DNA from: Candidatus Melainabacteria bacterium | GTDB lineage: Bacteria > Cyanobacteriota > Vampirovibrionia > 2-02-FULL-35-15 | Assembly: GCA_023250175.1 (NCBI GenBank) | Contig: JAHFBD010000082.1 | Coordinates: 1 to 9,119, forward strand | Direction: 5' to 3' | Length of the DNA: 9,119 bases | The notes under the pieces: model-generated | Told to the model about the DNA's origin: nothing | Database searches by the model: none | The model's input: only the letters and a program-made list of their open reading frames with translations | Made by a program: the position numbers and the translations under genes | Shown: positions 1-6,479 of the stretch, one piece after another | Numbering within the stretch: the first letter of the stretch is position 1 | How the letters are laid out: each line of letters begins with the position of its first letter

Positions 1-230
1 TACTACCTCAACTTCTACCAACCAACCAACATCTTCCAATACGACCACAATAACACAACAACAAACACCACCATCTACTACTCAACAAACATCCACAGAT
101 ACAAGTACAACACAACGACCTTCTACTACATCAATACCAACTACTACACAACAACCAAGTTCCACAACCCAACAATCATTTACAAATACAACGACTTCAC
201 AAACTACTACTTCTGCAAATATAGACAATT
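1..230 (+). repeat. Low-complexity A/C-rich tract encoding the Thr/Ser/Gln stalk
   Basis: Only 8 of the first 230 bases are G on this strand. The tract is a degenerate series of ACA, ACT, CAA, CCA and TCT codons. It encodes a Thr/Ser/Gln/Pro-rich stretch typical of extended, often glycosylated stalks in surface proteins. No single exact repeat unit is kept, so it is compositional rather than a clean tandem array. It may continue beyond the left edge. Confidence 0.75.
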
Positions 231-2509
231 CAACTCGTTGTGGGAATTTCAGTTGTCAAGAAGGCCAAACTTGCCAAACCATTTGTCCCGAATGTAGACA
301 TTTGAATCCTCCCTGTTTATCTCCATGTATACTCCAATGTGTTTCTACTCCAAACACATCAGCTGAAAACAATGAATCTACAAACACTAAAACCATAGAA
401 ATCACAAATGCTTCTCTTGTAATCTCTGGAGAAAATGCATCTTCACTTTCAGTATCTAAAGTTAACACCTATCCTCCAAAAAATACTTATTTTGATTTAT
501 ATACTTCATTTGATATTTTAGGCGATGGTATCTCAGGTTCATATACATTGAAAGTTACACCAAGAGTAAGCATTCCATTAAATGCACAACTACTACATCT
601 TGAAAATGGACAGTGGAAAAATATAGCTACAAATGTAGACAGAAAGTTAAATACAATAACAGGTGAAACAAGTTCTTTTTCTCCCATTGTTCTTGTTTCT
701 CCGCCAAACGCAACCTTTCCCAAGTCTTCTTCAAACTGTACTGATTGTCCTATTATTGATACGGTTGATCCAACTGTAGGCTCAATTTTAGGAAATACTT
801 TGGTGACAATTCTTGGTAAAAACTTTAGTAATGTATCAAAGGCTCGTATTGGCAGTGATGTTACACCCATTTCTGTAACACCCAATAAAATAACTCTCAA
901 GACTCCAGCTCATGTGGAGTCTATCATTCCTATCTTTCTTGTTGATTCTAAAGATGAAATTTTAAATAAAGATTCTCTCAATCCTGATGGTAAAAACTTT
1001 GATTATAGCAAAAGATCTAATTTCCATTATCAAGATCCTTTAGATTCTTATTCTATTTGTCTTACTTCTAACTCAGCTATATCAAGTACTTCTTCTGGTG
1101 AAACAAAAAGAACCTGTGGTGAAGCTCTAGAAGAAACATCTTTTGTGGAATATAAAATTGGTGGTGGACTAGGAGAAAAATTCCTAAGACATGACTTACA
1201 GGACTTTGATAATGATGGTAATTTGGATCTGTTAGTTGTATCACCAGGAGTTAAAGGTGAAGCTGAAGTAAAAATTTATCAGGGTACTGGTATAAAAAGT
1301 TGTCCATTTATAACTGACCCTTATTATATTGATTTAATCACTGATTCTGACAGAGAAGATTCATTTACAATTCCAAATTATAAAATCCAACAATTCAAAG
1401 TAGTTGATTTAAACTTTGATGGTTATAAAGATGTATTGCTTTTACTACTTATTGAAGAGCAATATCATGATAGTCCCACCGGACAAGTCTCATATCAGAT
1501 CCGTTCATATTTAAATAATAAAACAGGATTTGATCCGAAGGCTTATTTCTCAAGAAGCATAACTAGATTTAGAGCGGCAGGATTTGATAAACCATTAACT
1601 CGCTTCTCCAGTGCTTTACAACCACTTCCAGAAGGGGCTTCTACAGGATTAATCACTGGTTTTATAACAGGAAACTTTAGCTTGGATCCAAACAGAAAAA
1701 GTGTAGATATTATTTTTAATCATGGTTCTCAATATGAATCGAAGTCAAAACTACTTGTTGGTGGTGCTGTAGAGTTAATTGATGACAAATATCATGTACC
1801 TATCAAGATACCAATAAGTACAACTCATCTAAATCTTGGCAGTGGCAATGAATTGTATTTTTATTCAGATGAAAATACTGCTCTGGTTGATTTTAATAAT
1901 GATGGTAAACAGGATGTTATAGCTATAGACAATGGACATTTAAATCTTTATGAACGTAAGACTCTTGATATATTAAAGAATGATTTTTCTCTGGTTAGTG
2001 GAAAAAAATTAATTATCAATGATTATAATGGAGATGGGAAATTTGATTTGGGAATTCAAAATGATTGTTCAATTTCAGTCCTGTATGGAGATGGGAATGG
2101 GCATTTCTTAGATTCTTCAAATATTGCCTCGGTTTCGACAGCGGTTGGTTGTAGTACAACGGGTCCGCTTAGAGCCTATAGCTCTCTTCAATCTAGTGAT
2201 GTAAATGGTGATTGTAAGCATGACTTAATTGCAAGTAATTTAATAGATGGTTACAACTATATCTTCATAAATAATGGCTCTGGATTTTATTCAAACTATA
2301 CCAGAGTTAAAACTGATAAGTCTTTAGGGACTTCTCCTTATGGTCCAACTGGAGGAGAGATGAGAACCATAATAGGAGATATAGATAACAATGGTTTAAA
2401 TGACATGGTCATATATAACGAATCAACACAAGGATTCACGATATTACTAAATGAAGGGAAACCTGATGCAAGCACAGATCCTGTAAATATCACAAGCTTT
2501 AAGCTGTAA
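2..2509 (+). CDS. Large secreted/surface protein with FG-GAP (integrin-like) repeats, 5'-truncated
   Basis: This frame is open from the left edge, so the true start and any signal peptide lie outside; 835 residues are visible (numbered here from the first visible codon). Residues 1-78 are a Thr/Ser/Gln-rich stalk. Residues 80-113 hold eight cysteines (80, 85, 91, 95, 98, 105, 109, 113). About 125-232 looks like a beta-sandwich ending in a TGETSSFSPIV-type strand. About 249-315 resembles an IPT/TIG domain (ILGNTLVTILGKNF). From about 385 come FG-GAP/VCBS-type repeats with six calcium-loop motifs of the form DxDxDGxxD at 401-409, 469-477, 630-638, 674-682, 733-741 and 793-801, as in the integrin-alpha beta-propeller. 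Sixteen visible cysteines suggest an oxidised extracellular protein. The likely role is adhesion or cell-surface binding, but the ligand is unknown. The TTG at 302 is not the start, because coding continues upstream of it. The 3' end overlaps the convergent reductase gene by 11 bp. Confidence 0.85.
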   Translation, partial: TTSTSTNQPTSSNTTTITQQQTPPSTTQQTSTDTSTTQRPSTTSIPTTTQQPSSTTQQSFTNTTTSQTTTSANIDNSTRCGNFSCQEGQTCQTICPECRHLNPPCLSPCILQCVSTPNTSAENNESTNTKTIEITNASLVISGENASSLSVSKVNTYPPKNTYFDLYTSFDILGDGISGSYTLKVTPRVSIPLNAQLLHLENGQWKNIATNVDRKLNTITGETSSFSPIVLVSPPNATFPKSSSNCTDCPIIDTVDPTVGSILGNTLVTILGKNFSNVSKARIGSDVTPISVTPNKITLKTPAHVESIIPIFLVDSKDEILNKDSLNPDGKNFDYSKRSNFHYQDPLDSYSICLTSNSAISSTSSGETKRTCGEALEETSFVEYKIGGGLGEKFLRHDLQDFDNDGNLDLLVVSPGVKGEAEVKIYQGTGIKSCPFITDPYYIDLITDSDREDSFTIPNYKIQQFKVVDLNFDGYKDVLLLLLIEEQYHDSPTGQVSYQIRSYLNNKTGFDPKAYFSRSITRFRAAGFDKPLTRFSSALQPLPEGASTGLITGFITGNFSLDPNRKSVDIIFNHGSQYESKSKLLVGGAVELIDDKYHVPIKIPISTTHLNLGSGNELYFYSDENTALVDFNNDGKQDVIAIDNGHLNLYERKTLDILKNDFSLVSGKKLIINDYNGDGKFDLGIQNDCSISVLYGDGNGHFLDSSNIASVSTAVGCSTTGPLRAYSSLQSSDVNGDCKHDLIASNLIDGYNYIFINNGSGFYSNYTRVKTDKSLGTSPYGPTGGEMRTIIGDIDNNGLNDMVIYNESTQGFTILLNEGKPDASTDPVNITSFKL

Positions 2510-3539
2510 CCGTCTCTTTATCTTCTGTTTTTTTCTTCTTTGGTCCTGCCCACCATTCTGCGCCACCTTTGCCTTTACCGTAGACATAGGTGGATACTGC
2601 ACCAGCTGAGCTTGCTGCTTCACCAAACTCCATAACAATTAAATGCCGCTTCCCGACATATTCTGTAGCATCACCAATTGCAAAAATTCCAGGTAGGTTC
2701 GTTTTGCAGATTTCATGAGTTTTAATAAATCCTTTTTCATTTAACTCAAGCCCCCATTTTTTCAGGGCATCTGCTGTAGGTTTAAATCCTGCACAAATAA
2801 TAATGCTTTGAACAGGAAAAGATCTTTCTTCATTTGTTTGATTGTTAAAAACAGTTACCTTTTCAACCTTGCCTTGTCCTTCTATATTTTTTATTTCGTA
2901 AGGAATCAGAAAGTCAACTTCACCAGCTTGTGCAATTGCTTTAACCTGATTTACTGCGCCAATATGTGCTTTGAATCCATCTCGTCTATGAATTAGTGTA
3001 ACTCTTTTTGCAAGATCTTTTAGTGTACAAGTCCAATCCATAGCACTATCACCACCACCTACAAGCAAAACATCTTGTCCTTTAAAATCAGCCAATCGTT
3101 TTACTGTATAGTAAACACCTTTTCCAAGATATGCATCTTCTCCTGGAGCACCAAGTTTAATCGGTGAAAACGCTCCTTTTCCAGTACCAACAATTATTGC
3201 TTTTGCTTTAAATACTTTCCCTGATTTACAGTAAAGATTCCAGACTCCGTCAACTTGCTTCATTTCATCTACACTTTGATTGTATTCAATAAGTGGTTCA
3301 ATTTGCATAACTTGTTCTATTAATTTATTTGCTAATTCTTGTCCAGTACACTCAACAATTCCAGGCACATCATAAACAGGTTTTTCTGGATACAGTGCGG
3401 CTGACTGCCCGCCTAAGAAATCAAGAGCTTCAAGTATTAAGGGTTTCATTCCACCAGTTCCACAATAAAAAGCAGCCATTAATCCGGCTGGCCCACCACC
3501 AATAATTATTACGTCATGTACTTTGTCTGAATTATCCAT
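2499..3539 (-). CDS. Ferredoxin-NADP+ reductase, type 2 (thioredoxin-reductase-like, YumC family)
   Basis: This 346-residue FAD/NADP flavoprotein should move electrons between ferredoxin and NADP(H) in the cytoplasm. The FAD-binding Rossmann motif GGGPAG is at residues 14-19. FLGGQSAALYPEKPVYDVPG at 41-60 is characteristic of the YumC-type ferredoxin reductase family. The NADPH site shows GGGDSAMDW at 161-169 and HRRDGFKAH at 184-192, and the second FAD motif GIFAIGDATEY is at 284-294. The CxxC redox pair of true thioredoxin reductases is missing; the matching region reads DWTCT, so thioredoxin reduction is unlikely. The C-terminus carries a basic KKKK run at 334-337. The ATG has an in-frame TAA two codons upstream. 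An AGGAG (3557 to 3553) lies 13 nt before it, which is a rather long spacing. The gene is divergent from the next one and converges on the surface-protein gene. Confidence 0.9.
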   Translation of the reverse strand: MDNSDKVHDVIIIGGGPAGLMAAFYCGTGGMKPLILEALDFLGGQSAALYPEKPVYDVPGIVECTGQELANKLIEQVMQIEPLIEYNQSVDEMKQVDGVWNLYCKSGKVFKAKAIIVGTGKGAFSPIKLGAPGEDAYLGKGVYYTVKRLADFKGQDVLLVGGGDSAMDWTCTLKDLAKRVTLIHRRDGFKAHIGAVNQVKAIAQAGEVDFLIPYEIKNIEGQGKVEKVTVFNNQTNEERSFPVQSIIICAGFKPTADALKKWGLELNEKGFIKTHEICKTNLPGIFAIGDATEYVGKRHLIVMEFGEAASSAGAVSTYVYGKGKGGAEWWAGPKKKKTEDKETVTA

Positions 3540-3658
3540 ATTTTAATTTTCACTCCTATCAATTAATATGTTTGTAACTATTTTCTCTTGAAGACTGTTT
3601 TTAAACAAATTTTGTATAGATGAGCATAAAGTATAAGCACATTGGAACTTTGGCTAGA

Positions 3659-3676
3659 AAAATAGTAAACTATTTT
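3659..3676. repeat. Perfect 8-bp inverted repeat in the divergent spacer
   Basis: AAAATAGT, a 2-base AA centre, then ACTATTTT form a perfect dyad of two 8-bp arms. Its position between two divergent genes is where a dimeric repressor or activator would bind. AT-rich dyads do occur by chance, so binding is only inferred. Confidence 0.4.
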
Positions 3677-3722
3677 AGGTTTTAATATAGCTCTATGAGC
3701 ATTATGTGTAATGTCTCTACAA

Positions 3723-3731
3723 TGTTATACA
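3723..3731 (+). promoter_or_regulatory. Candidate extended -10 promoter for the saccharopine-dehydrogenase-like gene
   Basis: TGTTATACA fits the TGnTATAAT extended -10 form and would start transcription near 3738, giving a leader of about 34 nt. No clear -35 is seen at 17 bp. The same ATGTTATA core is used ahead of the quinone-oxidoreductase-like gene at 5463-5470. Confidence 0.35.
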
Positions 3732-3771
3732 ATAATCCTTTAGAATGATTTATCGGTAGGGGAGAATACAA

Positions 3772-4809
3772 ATGATTAATGTTGCAATTTTAGGCTCTGG
3801 TGGTTTAGGTCAAAATATGGCTTTATTAATTGAACAGAAAAAGGAATTTAAATTAGTTGGTATTTGTGATAGAGCTGGCTACTATTTTAATGAAAATGGA
3901 ATTGATGGTTTAACTATAAAAAAAGCAGGTCAGGTAGAAAAAATTCCTGGGGCAGTATTATCTTCAAATTCAATTAAAGATCTGATTGCGGCACATAAAA
4001 ATAAAATCAATGCAATATTTATTGCATTACCAAACTTGCCAAATGAGTTTATTCCAAATGTTGCAACAGAGCTTGTAAAAAGCGGATATAAAGGGGTTGT
4101 GGTAGATGCGCTGAAAAGAACTCGTGCCGTAGAAATGATAAAAGAGTTAGACCGAGATTTTAAAGCTAGTGATATTTTATATTTAACGGGTTGTGGTGCT
4201 ACGCCAGGACTTTTAACCGCTGCAGCTGCACTAGCCGCACAATCATTTGTAGAAGTATTAGATGTAACAATTACTTTTGGTGTAGGAATAAGTAACTGGG
4301 AAACTTATAAGGCTACTATCCGTGAAGATATTGCACATCTTGAAGGTTTTAATCCTGATATTGTTTCTAAAATGACAGATAAAGAAATAGAGAAAGAATT
4401 AGAAAAAAGGAATGGTGTTTTAGAGTTGCATCATATGGAGCATGCTGATGACATAATGTTAGAGTTTGCAAATGTTTGTCCAAAAGACAGAGTAACGACT
4501 GGTGGAGTTGTAGACACACGTAATCCTAAAAAACCACTTTCTACAAATGTGAAAATTACAGGAAGAACTTTTGATGGACAAATTTCAACTCATAAATTTG
4601 TTTTAGGTGATGAAACCACTATGGCAGCTAATGTCAATGGTCCTATTCTTGGCTATATGAAATCCGGGATGTGGTTATATAGTCTTGGTGTAAGAGGTAC
4701 ACTAACCTCTGCCCAAGTCATGCCACATTTTGGAGTAGCAAAAGAGAGTTATTTAGAAGTTCAGGAGAAGCAGAAAGAAGCAGAACCTGTTTTGCAAGCC
4801 TCAAGATAG
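3772..4809 (+). CDS. Saccharopine-dehydrogenase-like NAD(P)-dependent oxidoreductase
   Basis: The 345-residue protein starts with an N-terminal Rossmann fold (INVAILGSGGLGQ, glycine motif at residues 8-13), followed by an acidic/basic CDRAGY segment at 32-37 where the cofactor ribose would bind. A highly recognisable TGCGATPGLLTAAAALAAQS block lies at 139-158, and TGGVVDTRNPKKPLSTNV at 243-260. The overall pattern matches proteins annotated as saccharopine dehydrogenase-like oxidoreductase, which I recall mainly from Cyanobacteria. The real substrate is not known to me, and a role in lysine metabolism should not be assumed from the name. The start is well supported by AGGGGAG 7 nt upstream. 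The C-terminal 20 residues are Glu/Gln/Lys-rich and probably disordered. The gene appears to be monocistronic, ending in the strong terminator at 4943-4971. Confidence 0.8.
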   Translation: MINVAILGSGGLGQNMALLIEQKKEFKLVGICDRAGYYFNENGIDGLTIKKAGQVEKIPGAVLSSNSIKDLIAAHKNKINAIFIALPNLPNEFIPNVATELVKSGYKGVVVDALKRTRAVEMIKELDRDFKASDILYLTGCGATPGLLTAAAALAAQSFVEVLDVTITFGVGISNWETYKATIREDIAHLEGFNPDIVSKMTDKEIEKELEKRNGVLELHHMEHADDIMLEFANVCPKDRVTTGGVVDTRNPKKPLSTNVKITGRTFDGQISTHKFVLGDETTMAANVNGPILGYMKSGMWLYSLGVRGTLTSAQVMPHFGVAKESYLEVQEKQKEAEPVLQASR

Positions 4810-4848
4810 ATTGTGAGCAGTATAGTTGCTAACGTATTTGCATTGCTA

Positions 4849-4925
4849 GGTTTTATCCGATTTATTCGGTAAAACCGATCCTGTGAAAGGAATTTACAGA
4901 TAGAAGCGCAAACTTGTTTTGCGCT
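4849..4925 (+). other. Row of three stem-loops: possible small RNA, 3' UTR or leader element
   Basis: Three stem-loops follow one another with short spacers. Hairpin 1 (4849-4876) pairs GGTTTTA and CCGA with TCGG and TAAAACC, with one bulged T and a TTTAT loop. Hairpin 2 (4881-4899) pairs CTGT-AAA with TTT-ACAG around a GGAA (GNRA) tetraloop, with a bulged G. Hairpin 3 (4905-4925) is a perfect AGCGCAAA/TTTGCGCT stem with a 5-nt loop. A terminator follows at 4943. I recognise no known riboswitch or RNA family. The element could be the 3' UTR of the upstream gene, a free small RNA or a leader of hisI. No good promoter is visible just before it. Confidence 0.4.
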
Positions 4926-4942
4926 ATATAAAAACAAAAACC

Positions 4943-4971
4943 AAAAGGGGCTTTTTCCTGCCCCCTTTTTT
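4943..4971 (+). terminator. Strong rho-independent terminator
   Basis: AAAAGGGG (4943-4950) pairs with CCCCTTTT (4962-4969) across an 11-nt loop and runs into six T residues (4966-4971). A register using GGGGC with GCCCC is also possible. It ends transcripts coming from the saccharopine-dehydrogenase-like gene and through the stem-loop region. The A-run on the left arm would let it work partly on the other strand too. Confidence 0.85.
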
Positions 4972-4993
4972 AACTTGTTGGTTAATCCGTTTG

Positions 4994-4999
4994 TATACT
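4994..4999 (+). promoter_or_regulatory. Candidate -10 box for hisI
   Basis: TATACT lies just after the terminator and about 98 bp before the preferred hisI start. It is embedded in a perfect 10-bp palindrome ATACTAGTAT (4995-5004). There is no convincing -35. It is the best visible candidate for an independent hisI promoter. Confidence 0.3.
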
Positions 5000-5096
5000 A
5001 GTATTGTCTCAAATTTTGTAGTCTTATGTCAACTAAGAAATGGTTAATGGTATGGGCTCATTGCAATGTTTTTTTGCTAAAGTTAAACTTATATTA

Positions 5097-5444
5097 ATGG
5101 ATAATCAAGAAATAATTAACAAAATAAATTTTTCAAAAATTAAATGGAATGACATTGGACTTGTATCTGCAATTGTTCAGGACTATAAAGACAATGAAAT
5201 TCTAATGCTTGCTTTTATGAATAAAGAATCATTAGAACTTACTTTAAAAAACAAAGAAACATATTTTTATAGTCGCTCACGAAATGAACTCTGGCACAAA
5301 GGACATAAGTCAGGTGAGGTTCAAAAAGTAAAAGAACTTTATTATGATTGTGATAGTGACACTATTTTAGTGAAAGTAGAACAAGTTGGTGGAGCTGCTT
5401 GCCATACGGGAAGTAGAAGTTGTTTTTTTAATAAAGTGATTTAA
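5097..5444 (+). CDS. hisI: Phosphoribosyl-AMP cyclohydrolase (histidine biosynthesis)
   Basis: This enzyme opens the purine ring of phosphoribosyl-AMP in an early step of histidine biosynthesis. In the 115-residue reading the family signature is complete: IVQDYKDNEILMLAFMNKE (26-44), FYSRSRNELWHKGHKSG (57-73), the metal-binding DCDSD (84-88) and the C-terminal GGAACHTGSRSCF (98-110). Cysteines 85, 102 and 109 match the conserved zinc ligands and the aspartates match the magnesium site. It is monofunctional, without the HisE pyrophosphohydrolase domain fused in enterobacteria. ATG codons at 5040 and 5052 would add up to 19 residues, but homologues begin near the 5097 Met. None of the candidate starts has a clear Shine-Dalgarno, so the start is uncertain. 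No other his gene is present in the window. Confidence 0.92.
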   Translation: MDNQEIINKINFSKIKWNDIGLVSAIVQDYKDNEILMLAFMNKESLELTLKNKETYFYSRSRNELWHKGHKSGEVQKVKELYYDCDSDTILVKVEQVGGAACHTGSRSCFFNKVI

Positions 5445-5463
5445 CCTCTTACAATTTTCACCA

Positions 5464-5472
5464 TGTTATAAT
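5464..5472 (+). promoter_or_regulatory. Extended -10 promoter with consensus TATAAT
   Basis: TGTTATAAT is a perfect TGn plus TATAAT extended -10 box in the 51-bp gap after hisI. A -35 is not evident, which extended -10 promoters tolerate. Transcription would start near 5479, leaving a leader of under 20 nt that just contains the ribosome site at 5484-5487. It implies that the next gene need not depend on read-through from hisI. Confidence 0.55.
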
Positions 5473-5483
5473 GTATCTCAATT

Positions 5484-5487
5484 GGAG
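5484..5487 (+). promoter_or_regulatory. Ribosome binding site deciding the start at 5496
   Basis: GGAG lies 8 nt before the ATG at 5496. Three other in-frame ATGs follow closely (5505, 5523, 5532), but only 5496 has a well-spaced Shine-Dalgarno, so the longest start is preferred. Confidence 0.6.
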
Positions 5488-5495
5488 AGCACATT

Positions 5496-6479
5496 ATGAA
5501 AACTATGACTAAAACAAAGACCATGAAAGCAATGGTTATAACTGACTTTGGAAGTACTAATGTTTTAAAATCACAAGAGATGCCTGTACCAAAACCACAA
5601 GGGAAAGAACTCCTTGTGAAAGTGCATGCTACATCGGTAAATCCTGTTGATTGTAAAATCAGAAAAGGGATGTTTGGACCCATAATTAAAACCCCTGCTA
5701 TCTTGGGATTTGATGTTTCTGGAGTAGTTGAAGCCATTGGAGATAAAGTTACTGATTTTAAGGTGGGTGATGAAGTTTACTATTTGCCTAGAATCATTGG
5801 TTGGCAAGGAGCTTATGCAGAATATCATCTCGTAGAAGAAGCTATTGTTTCTAAAAAACCATCTAACTTATCTCATACAGAAGCAGCAAGTATTCCATTA
5901 GCTGCTAGTACTGCATGGGATGCATTGGTTGAGAGAGCTAAAGTCAAAATAGGAGAAACCGTTTTAATCCATGCGGGTGCTGGTGGTGTAGGTTCCCTTG
6001 CTATTCAGTTAGCTAAATTATGTGGTGCTTATGTCTTTGCAACGTGTAGTGATTATAATTTTGATCTTGTAAAAGAAATTGGGGCAGACAAAATAATTAA
6101 TTACAAAAAAGAAAATTTTATAGAAATTATAAAAGAAGAAACTAATGGTGAAGGTGTTGATGTTGTATTTGATACAGTGGGTGGTGAAGTCCTTACTAAG
6201 AGCATTGATATAACAAAACCATTTGGACGGATTTCAAGCATTGTTCGAACAGGAACAGAAGGTATAAATCTAGAAAAAGCTTATTTGCAAAATATTTCTT
6301 TGCATTGTGTCTTTGTACAAAGTGGACGTCATAAATTAGATACAATACGAAACTTGATTGAGCAAGAACAATTGAAACCTGTTATTGACTCTGTAATGCT
6401 TTTAAGTGATGTAGCAAAAGCTCACAAAAAGCTAGAACAGGGTGGCACAAGAGGAAAAATAGTTCTCTCAGTAGTTTAA
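5496..6479 (+). CDS. NADP-dependent quinone-oxidoreductase-like protein (zinc-free MDR/alcohol-dehydrogenase superfamily)
   Basis: The 327-residue protein is a medium-chain dehydrogenase/reductase. An N-terminal GroES-like domain (about 11-125) has VKVHATSVNPVDCKIRKG (41-58) and GFDVSGVVEAIG (71-82). The central Rossmann fold carries the diagnostic HAGAGGVGSLAIQLAK at 159-174, and GGTRGKIVLSV closes the protein at 317-326. The catalytic-zinc ligands of true alcohol dehydrogenases are absent (GFD where the zinc enzymes have GHE), so it belongs with the quinone reductases and enoyl reductases. It probably reduces quinones or reactive alkenals with NADPH, but the substrate cannot be read from sequence. 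The N-terminal MKTMTKTKTM stretch precedes the usual family start (about residue 10) and is Lys/Thr-rich. It has its own promoter, and its stop codon directly abuts the stop of the convergent gene. Confidence 0.88.
   Translation: MKTMTKTKTMKAMVITDFGSTNVLKSQEMPVPKPQGKELLVKVHATSVNPVDCKIRKGMFGPIIKTPAILGFDVSGVVEAIGDKVTDFKVGDEVYYLPRIIGWQGAYAEYHLVEEAIVSKKPSNLSHTEAASIPLAASTAWDALVERAKVKIGETVLIHAGAGGVGSLAIQLAKLCGAYVFATCSDYNFDLVKEIGADKIINYKKENFIEIIKEETNGEGVDVVFDTVGGEVLTKSIDITKPFGRISSIVRTGTEGINLEKAYLQNISLHCVFVQSGRHKLDTIRNLIEQEQLKPVIDSVMLLSDVAKAHKKLEQGGTRGKIVLSVV

Larger units (their letters stand above)
3540..3771. promoter_or_regulatory. Divergent intergenic region (ferredoxin reductase / saccharopine-dehydrogenase-like gene)
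   Basis: This 232-bp spacer must hold start signals for both flanking genes. Rightwards there is an extended -10 (3723-3731) and a strong ribosome site AGGGGAG (3758-3764), 7 nt before the ATG at 3772. Leftwards a TATACT (3635 to 3630) could be a -10, but I see no good -35. A near-central inverted repeat at 3659-3676 is a possible operator. No ORF is credible here. Confidence 0.55.

Noticed and set aside
302..304. TTG at 302 as the start of the surface-protein gene
   Set aside because: The same frame is open without a stop back to base 2 and encodes a coherent stalk and five more cysteines of the same module.
487..900. 137-residue minus-strand ORF inside the surface-protein gene
   Set aside because: It lies antisense to a well-supported gene, has no family resemblance and no convincing ribosome site; it is a shadow frame.
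2525..2540. T-run after the convergent overlap as an intrinsic terminator of the surface-protein gene
   Set aside because: The preceding dyad at 2492-2507 has almost no loop and lies about 20 nt upstream of the T-run, so it does not form a proper terminator hairpin.
4810..5039. T-box or known riboswitch controlling hisI
   Set aside because: No T-box specifier-type consensus or other conserved riboswitch core was recognised, and the terminator is far from the hisI start with a separate candidate -10 in between.
5441..5828. Two minus-strand ORFs opposite the start of the quinone-oxidoreductase-like gene
   Set aside because: Both are antisense to conserved MDR coding sequence and resemble no known protein.
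5097..6479. hisI and the quinone-oxidoreductase-like gene as one functional operon
   Set aside because: They are close and co-directional, but a consensus extended -10 lies between them and there is no pathway link.
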